Assembly (NCBI GenBank): GCA_964570855.1
Contig: CAZMZR010000020.1
Location: 1 to 45,587, forward strand
Length of the DNA stretch: 45,587 nt
DNA from: JAFGPS01 sp964570855
Lineage (GTDB): Bacteria > Planctomycetota > Phycisphaerae > Sedimentisphaerales > Anaerobacaceae
Direction of reading: 5' to 3'
Shown here: positions 42,144 to 45,587 of the stretch, one piece after another
Position numbering within the stretch: position 1 is the stretch's first letter
Layout of the letters: every line of letters begins with the position of its first letter
Notes under the pieces: model-generated
What the model was told of the DNA's origin: nothing
What the model saw: the letters and a program-made list of their open reading frames with translations, nothing else
Database searches by the model: none
Translations under genes and position numbers: made by a program

Positions 42144-42482
42144 AAGCACTATAAGTTGTTCGCGGGGTGGTTATATCCGAATGGGGGGTTCTCACTTTTT
42201 CACATTGAGTACCCGGGATAAACCGGTTGGTCGCCTGATAAAAATGAATTCAGGCACATGGTTTACCTTGCAGGCAAACGGTTTTCATCAAAATAAGAAA
42301 CTGATGAAATTGCAATTTCGATTTGTTTTCTTGATGGGAACAACGTGCATGAAATTAACATTTGAGAGACATGAGAATGATTCTTTGTAAGAAAGAACCA
42401 ACGATAAGATAAAGATTCGTTTGCTGTGGATTATCTGCAGCAAGGACGATATTGACATAAGTTGTTTTGGGGGAGCGGAATA

Positions 42483-43247
42483 ATGAATTCGAGGATTTCA
42501 AAGATATCGCTGTTTTTTTGTGCCGCAGTTGCTCTTGTTTTACCGAATATAGCTCAAGCCACCACGTTAGGAACCGTAGATATTTCAATGACCGGTTTTT
42601 ATGCAAGTGATATCATGCAGGTGTGGATCGGAGAATATGAGGGAGCATACGTTCGTGCCGGAGTCTCTATGCTCGAAAAGACCGATGGTTCTTATGACGG
42701 ACATCTTTGGCCTAACAATTCACTTGGCGGATTTTGCATAGAATTGACAGAGCCGACTTCAATTAATGAATTGACATATAACGTGCTTATGCCTGAAAAT
42801 GGACCAGTACCGACCACTTCTTTGGGAGGGGCAATGGGTTATGCCAAAGCTCAATATATCCGGGAACTCTGGGGAAGATTTTACGATTCATCCTGGAGTA
42901 GTGGCGGCACGTTTACTGACACGCAAAACCACTATTCCGCAGCATTTTCAGCGGCGATATGGGAGATTCTTTACGAAGATTTACCGACAACTCCGTATGG
43001 CTGGGACGTTACAGTTGACGGCACTCTCGGTGATAAAGGGTTCAGCAGCAACTATGATTATGCAGTTCTTGCAAATGTCATGTTGTATTCTCTGGATGGC
43101 ACCGGGCCGCTGGCGGATTTGCGAGTTTTTTCCTATGACGGAGCTCAGGACTACATAGTAGCGGTTCCTGAGCCAGCGACAATGGCTCTGCTTGGTTTCG
43201 GAGGCGTGCTGGCTTTTCTCCGCAGGAAAAAAACTGCAATTAAGTAA
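42483..43247 (+). CDS. PEP-CTERM sorting domain protein
   Basis: This 254-residue protein starts at the ATG after GGGGGAGCGGAATA. It has a signal peptide (ending IAQATT) and a C-terminal PEP-CTERM signal: VPEPATMALLGFGGVLAFLR and a basic end. That signal is recognised by an exosortase, which cleaves near PEP and links the protein to the cell surface or matrix. The ectodomain (GFCIELTEPTSINELTYNV, AAFSAAIWEILYED) is typical of the thioester-/choice-type planctomycete and cyanobacterial PEP-CTERM proteins with a conserved IWE segment; no enzymatic role is apparent. No exosortase gene is in the window. Confidence 0.88.
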   Translation: MNSRISKISLFFCAAVALVLPNIAQATTLGTVDISMTGFYASDIMQVWIGEYEGAYVRAGVSMLEKTDGSYDGHLWPNNSLGGFCIELTEPTSINELTYNVLMPENGPVPTTSLGGAMGYAKAQYIRELWGRFYDSSWSSGGTFTDTQNHYSAAFSAAIWEILYEDLPTTPYGWDVTVDGTLGDKGFSSNYDYAVLANVMLYSLDGTGPLADLRVFSYDGAQDYIVAVPEPATMALLGFGGVLAFLRRKKTAIK

Positions 43248-43550
43248 GCGAATGTGATTGGGCCGAATTTTATACGGCTCGGTTCCTGGTTATTTACGGC
43301 CAAGTAAGAAAACTACGGAAAGTATTTATATTTTGTTTCGTCTAATTAAAACAAAAGAACAACAATTAAAAAGCCGGCCACAGCAAAGATCGGCGGAAGG
43401 AGGTGACATTAATAAGGCTGACTCACTATCGAGTCAAACGGATTAACTAAGCACCAATGGATCTGGAGCAAGATTAAATACGCTGCAAAACAGTCTGCGG
43501 CTTAACGAGAAAGAATCCAACGGAAATGTTGGAATTATTGGGGGGTTAAT
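43248..43550. other. Intergenic region between PEP-CTERM genes
   Basis: This 303-bp stretch contains a strong Shine-Dalgarno-like AAGGAGGTGAC (about 43396-43406) not followed by an ATG, and a short GACTC/GAGTC hairpin at 43420-43435. The second gene's own site is GGGGGGTTAAT. No RNA family was recognised. Confidence 0.45.
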
Positions 43551-44210
43551 ATGAGAAAATTTATAATATTTTTTCTGTTGTTGGTATTTTTTACGGGTAC
43601 CTCCGCATTAGCTACCACAACTATCGAATTCAGTCCTGATACCACTACCGGTGGCAACTGGTATTACGATGGCGCCGGCACGCTGAGTTTCAATCAGCAA
43701 ATTGCTGTCGATAGAGGGATGGGCAGCAATTACGACGCTCTGGTCGGCTCCTTAGTGTATATACCCACATTCAAAGTAAGTGCCGATTCGTATGGTGCAT
43801 ATAAATTGACGCCGTATGGTACAACAACCATCTCGATCAAGAATTCGGATGGCAGTGCGACCTACCTGACAGGCATCCTTAAACCCGGTGATTTAATTCC
43901 GGTTGGAACAATAGGGGCGGCTTATACGCAATTTCAGGCCGACATTTCCAATATTGTTGTCACTTCCGCCGGACAATCTCTCGGCTCGGCGGCATTGGAC
44001 GCTATTTATAAGTCCGGAACAATGTCACTTGATTTTGAATTATCATTACAGGGCGGAAGCGGGACGAATTATTATAGCCTTATAGAAATGCTCACCGGTG
44101 GTTACTCCGGTGGTAACGGCTTCAGCGGGGCTATGTCGATTCCCGAACCGACTACAATTGCTTTATTAGGCCTTGGTTCATTGGCTCTAATAAGAAAACG
44201 CAGGGCATAA
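43551..44210 (+). CDS. PEP-CTERM sorting domain protein 2
   Basis: This 219-residue secreted protein has a signal peptide (MRKFIIFFLLLVFFTGTSAL, then A) and a C-terminal PEP-CTERM tail (IPEPTTIALLGLGSLALIRK plus basic residues). The ectodomain is Gly/Ser/Thr-rich and beta-strand-like (FSPDTTTGGNWYYDGAGTLS) with no known catalytic motif. A GGGGGG ribosome-binding site precedes the ATG. It is the second of two adjacent PEP-CTERM genes, but the sequences of the mature parts differ, so it is not a simple duplicate. A strong terminator follows. Confidence 0.88.
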   Translation: MRKFIIFFLLLVFFTGTSALATTTIEFSPDTTTGGNWYYDGAGTLSFNQQIAVDRGMGSNYDALVGSLVYIPTFKVSADSYGAYKLTPYGTTTISIKNSDGSATYLTGILKPGDLIPVGTIGAAYTQFQADISNIVVTSAGQSLGSAALDAIYKSGTMSLDFELSLQGGSGTNYYSLIEMLTGGYSGGNGFSGAMSIPEPTTIALLGLGSLALIRKRRA

Positions 44211-44238
44211 ATCAGTTTGTTATTTACTACCTTTCCGG

Positions 44239-44270
44239 GGCTGTAAGCGTTCGCTTGCAGCCTTTTTTTT
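44239..44270 (+). terminator. Intrinsic terminator of PEP-CTERM gene 2
   Basis: Ten-base arms GGCTGTAAGC and GCTTGCAGCC (one wobble pair) around a GTTC tetraloop are followed by eight T. It lies 30 bp beyond the stop codon. Confidence 0.85.
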
Positions 44271-44314
44271 GTTACTAAAGTCTTCGAGCTTACAAATTCA
44301 CATATGTATCCGGG

Positions 44315-45013
44315 TCAGATGTTCCAGTTTTTCGATTTCTTCACGAATTGGTTTTGCAGTATAAAGCCGACCGCCGTGGGCAATATCAGAGCGGTAGGCA
44401 GAAACCAATTGTGGTTGAATACCATGTCTTCCACCTGCAAAGATGTTCTCGGATAAATGTGCAAAAGCGCCAACGAGCCGACTACAACTAATCCACTGCC
44501 CCAAAGACTGGTGAAAAGCATAACAGCCGCTTTGAAAATGATAAAGGATATCATTCCTCCCGCAACGACACCGATCAGCGCACCTGCCCAGATGTAATGT
44601 TCGGTAAAGCCGCAGGCGTACCATACTCCCGCTGTCAGAATTCCGCCTGCGACTGCACCCAGTACACAAACGGCCCATCGCATCAAGGGCACGGAAAGTA
44701 CCGCCAGCAGACCCATACCTATCAACCCGCCGGCGAGCTGATTATTCAGGCCGTTGATTCTTTCGATAATTGTCATCCCCGCAACCAAACCCAACAGTCC
44801 GAAGTTTATCACCACAAGTATCTTGAAAACCCGCCAGCCGTAGAAAATGCAAACCGTTCCGAAAGACAGGAAGGTCAGTGCTTCCACTAAATTTAGTCCT
44901 GTGACTTGTTCCCAAAACAGATTAATCGGAACGACTGCTTCTCCCGCCGCTTCTGCAGTCGTGCTCGGGGCCGGAGTTGTTACGGCTTGCGCAAGGATAG
45001 TCAAACAATCCAT
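44315..45013 (-). CDS. Multi-pass membrane protein, unknown function
   Basis: This 232-residue protein starts at the ATG preceded by AAAGGAGAACAG; a longer frame of 10 more codons is less likely. After a short N-terminal signal-like segment (LTILAQAVTTPAPS) it has about six or seven hydrophobic helices (for example ALTFLSFGTVCIFYG, ILVVINFGLLGLVAGM, LIGMGLLAVLSVPLM) rich in Gly-Gly packing motifs. The layout resembles DUF4203/TMEM198-type membrane proteins but I see no conserved catalytic residues. It is convergent with PEP-CTERM gene 2. Confidence 0.7.
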   Translation of the reverse strand: MDCLTILAQAVTTPAPSTTAEAAGEAVVPINLFWEQVTGLNLVEALTFLSFGTVCIFYGWRVFKILVVINFGLLGLVAGMTIIERINGLNNQLAGGLIGMGLLAVLSVPLMRWAVCVLGAVAGGILTAGVWYACGFTEHYIWAGALIGVVAGGMISFIIFKAAVMLFTSLWGSGLVVVGSLALLHIYPRTSLQVEDMVFNHNWFLPTALILPTAVGFILQNQFVKKSKNWNI

Positions 45014-45587
45014 TCTGTTCTCCTTTATTTTCAGCAATAACATCAGGAAACAGGTGATAGCGAATAAGCTAAATATTAAAACCTATACCCTAAATCCTAT
45101 AACTAATTTATCGGCCTGATTGCATACTTTTCGTTAGATTGTTGGGCAGCCCGCAGATTCGGAATATTTACAGGCAGGTGGACTTGTCCTTAGTTAAAAG
45201 TTGGAAATTGGACATTTTTGATTTTTAACATTTGGCTTTTTTTAGGATTTAGAGCTTAGTGCTTCGGATTTCCGGCCGCTCGTCACGGCGAAGGCCGTTG
45301 CCGGAGCAGGGCAGGCCGGCAAATTGGCTTTGTTTTGGCTTTGTTTTTGACCTGCCAAAATGCCGGCCATTTGCCATAATCTTTTTATTTCAAAGAGCTT
45401 ATGTCTTTTTGCCATTTTCAAAATTGGCTTTGTTTTCTTGTTCCGGCGAAGTCGCAGAAGAAGCCGGTTCAGCCCCCTTAAACATTAAAATCTCACATAT
45501 TCACTTGTCATAAAAGAGCTTATGTTATTTTACCCATATTAACATTGGGTTTGTTTTTCATTTTTTTCTCCGGAATCCATGAGTTTC
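45014..45587. other. Right-edge repeat region
   Basis: There is no gene. It contains the AAATTGGCTTTGTTTT repeats at about 45330, 45420 and, as ATTGGGTTTGTTTTT, at about 45545, plus the ~85-bp block shared with the left edge (45316-45402). Confidence 0.6.
45316..45402 (+). repeat. Dispersed repeat block, right-edge copy
   Basis: It matches 88-172 in word order (AAATTGGCTTTGTTTT, AAAATGCCG, TGCCATAATCTTTTTATT, CAAAGAGCTTA) with a short internal duplication of GGCTTTGTTTT. Confidence 0.75.

Larger units (their letters stand above)
41573..42482. other. Long intergenic region and leader of PEP-CTERM gene 1
   Basis: This 910-bp stretch has no supported gene. It holds the terminator at 41779-41814, a short GCCGA-GAT-TCGGC hairpin at about 41735-41747, and a candidate promoter at 42115-42143, which would give the PEP-CTERM gene a leader of roughly 330 bases. 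I could not fit that leader to any known riboswitch class. A 91-codon open frame inside it starts with TTG, lacks a ribosome-binding site and is not supported. Confidence 0.5.

Noticed and set aside
42115..42390. 91-codon TTG-start frame in the PEP-CTERM leader
   Set aside because: It has no ribosome-binding site, an unusual start and a composition unlike its neighbours; the region fits a leader better.
43371..43440. c-di-GMP (GEMM) riboswitch upstream of PEP-CTERM gene 2
   Set aside because: The AGCAAA and GGAGGTGA words were suggestive, but the conserved GEMM blocks and their order are absent.
1..45587. tRNA or rRNA genes
   Set aside because: I scanned for T-loop-like GGTTCGA words and found only one inside trmD without a cloverleaf; no rRNA motifs were seen.

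Overview
The window looks like a draft-assembly scaffold from an uncultured planctomycete, probably class Phycisphaerae (Sedimentisphaerales-like). The evidence is the combination of a prepilin-type protein with an FTLIELLVVIAIIALL N-terminus, a zinc-ribbon/prepilin-tail split gene, two PEP-CTERM proteins, a DPNEP-repeat secreted protein, paralogous PilX-like proteins, and an anaerobe-type DUF134/NifX/FmdB/DUF5320/DUF89 operon. This placement is by gene style only, since no rRNA or tRNA is present. One 100-N gap (36550-36649) is flanked by identical 55-bp ends, so it is very likely an unmerged contig overlap.

Layout. 1-1021 is a repeat-rich, gene-poor stretch. 1022-4507 is accessory: a GspB-like protein, a HicB-like protein and an unknown membrane protein. 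These are followed by a HepT/MntA toxin-antitoxin pair that abuts a 3' remnant of the neighbouring UPF0158 gene. 4692-9000 holds a lone AmrS radical SAM gene converging on a seven-gene minus-strand operon (DUF89, zinc-ribbon, DUF5320, OsmC, FmdB, NifX-like, DUF134). A perfect 20-bp palindrome sits in the spacer of that operon's predicted promoter. 9048-15500 carries pdxB-folP-NUDIX, a coiled-coil protein and lon. 15483-20675 carries a DPNEP-repeat secreted protein and three PilX-like surface proteins, two of them recent tandem duplicates.

20825-30719 is mostly housekeeping: lipB-lipA, a PilZ protein, a fused TsaC/Sua5 + low-molecular-weight phosphatase gene coupled to rpiB, accA, tyrA, tatD, a trypsin/TPR lipoprotein, yraN and rplS. 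30938-38834 contains the ffh-rpsP-trmD ribosomal/SRP operon, whose usual last member rplS is displaced by about 4.5 kb. The intervening DNA holds a methyltransferase/ATP-grasp fusion gene coupled to trmD, a 226-bp MITE-like element, a gene split by an in-frame TGA, and a glycine-zipper lipoprotein. 39092-45013 carries a prepilin-like protein with a strong terminator, a cadherin/VCBS-type exported protein, two PEP-CTERM proteins and a multi-pass membrane protein. The right edge returns to the same dispersed repeat family seen at the left edge.

Most notable: (1) an ~95-bp leader/promoter element duplicated upstream of two unrelated small genes, with identical spacing between an ACGTA palindrome and a -10-like hexamer; (2) the DUF134 operon with its palindrome operator; (3) the methyltransferase-ATP-grasp fusion inside the trmD operon; (4) the TsaC-phosphatase fusion that recreates the B. 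subtilis ywlC-ywlE-ywlF order; (5) ribosomal protein S16 with a ~200-residue acidic repeat tail.
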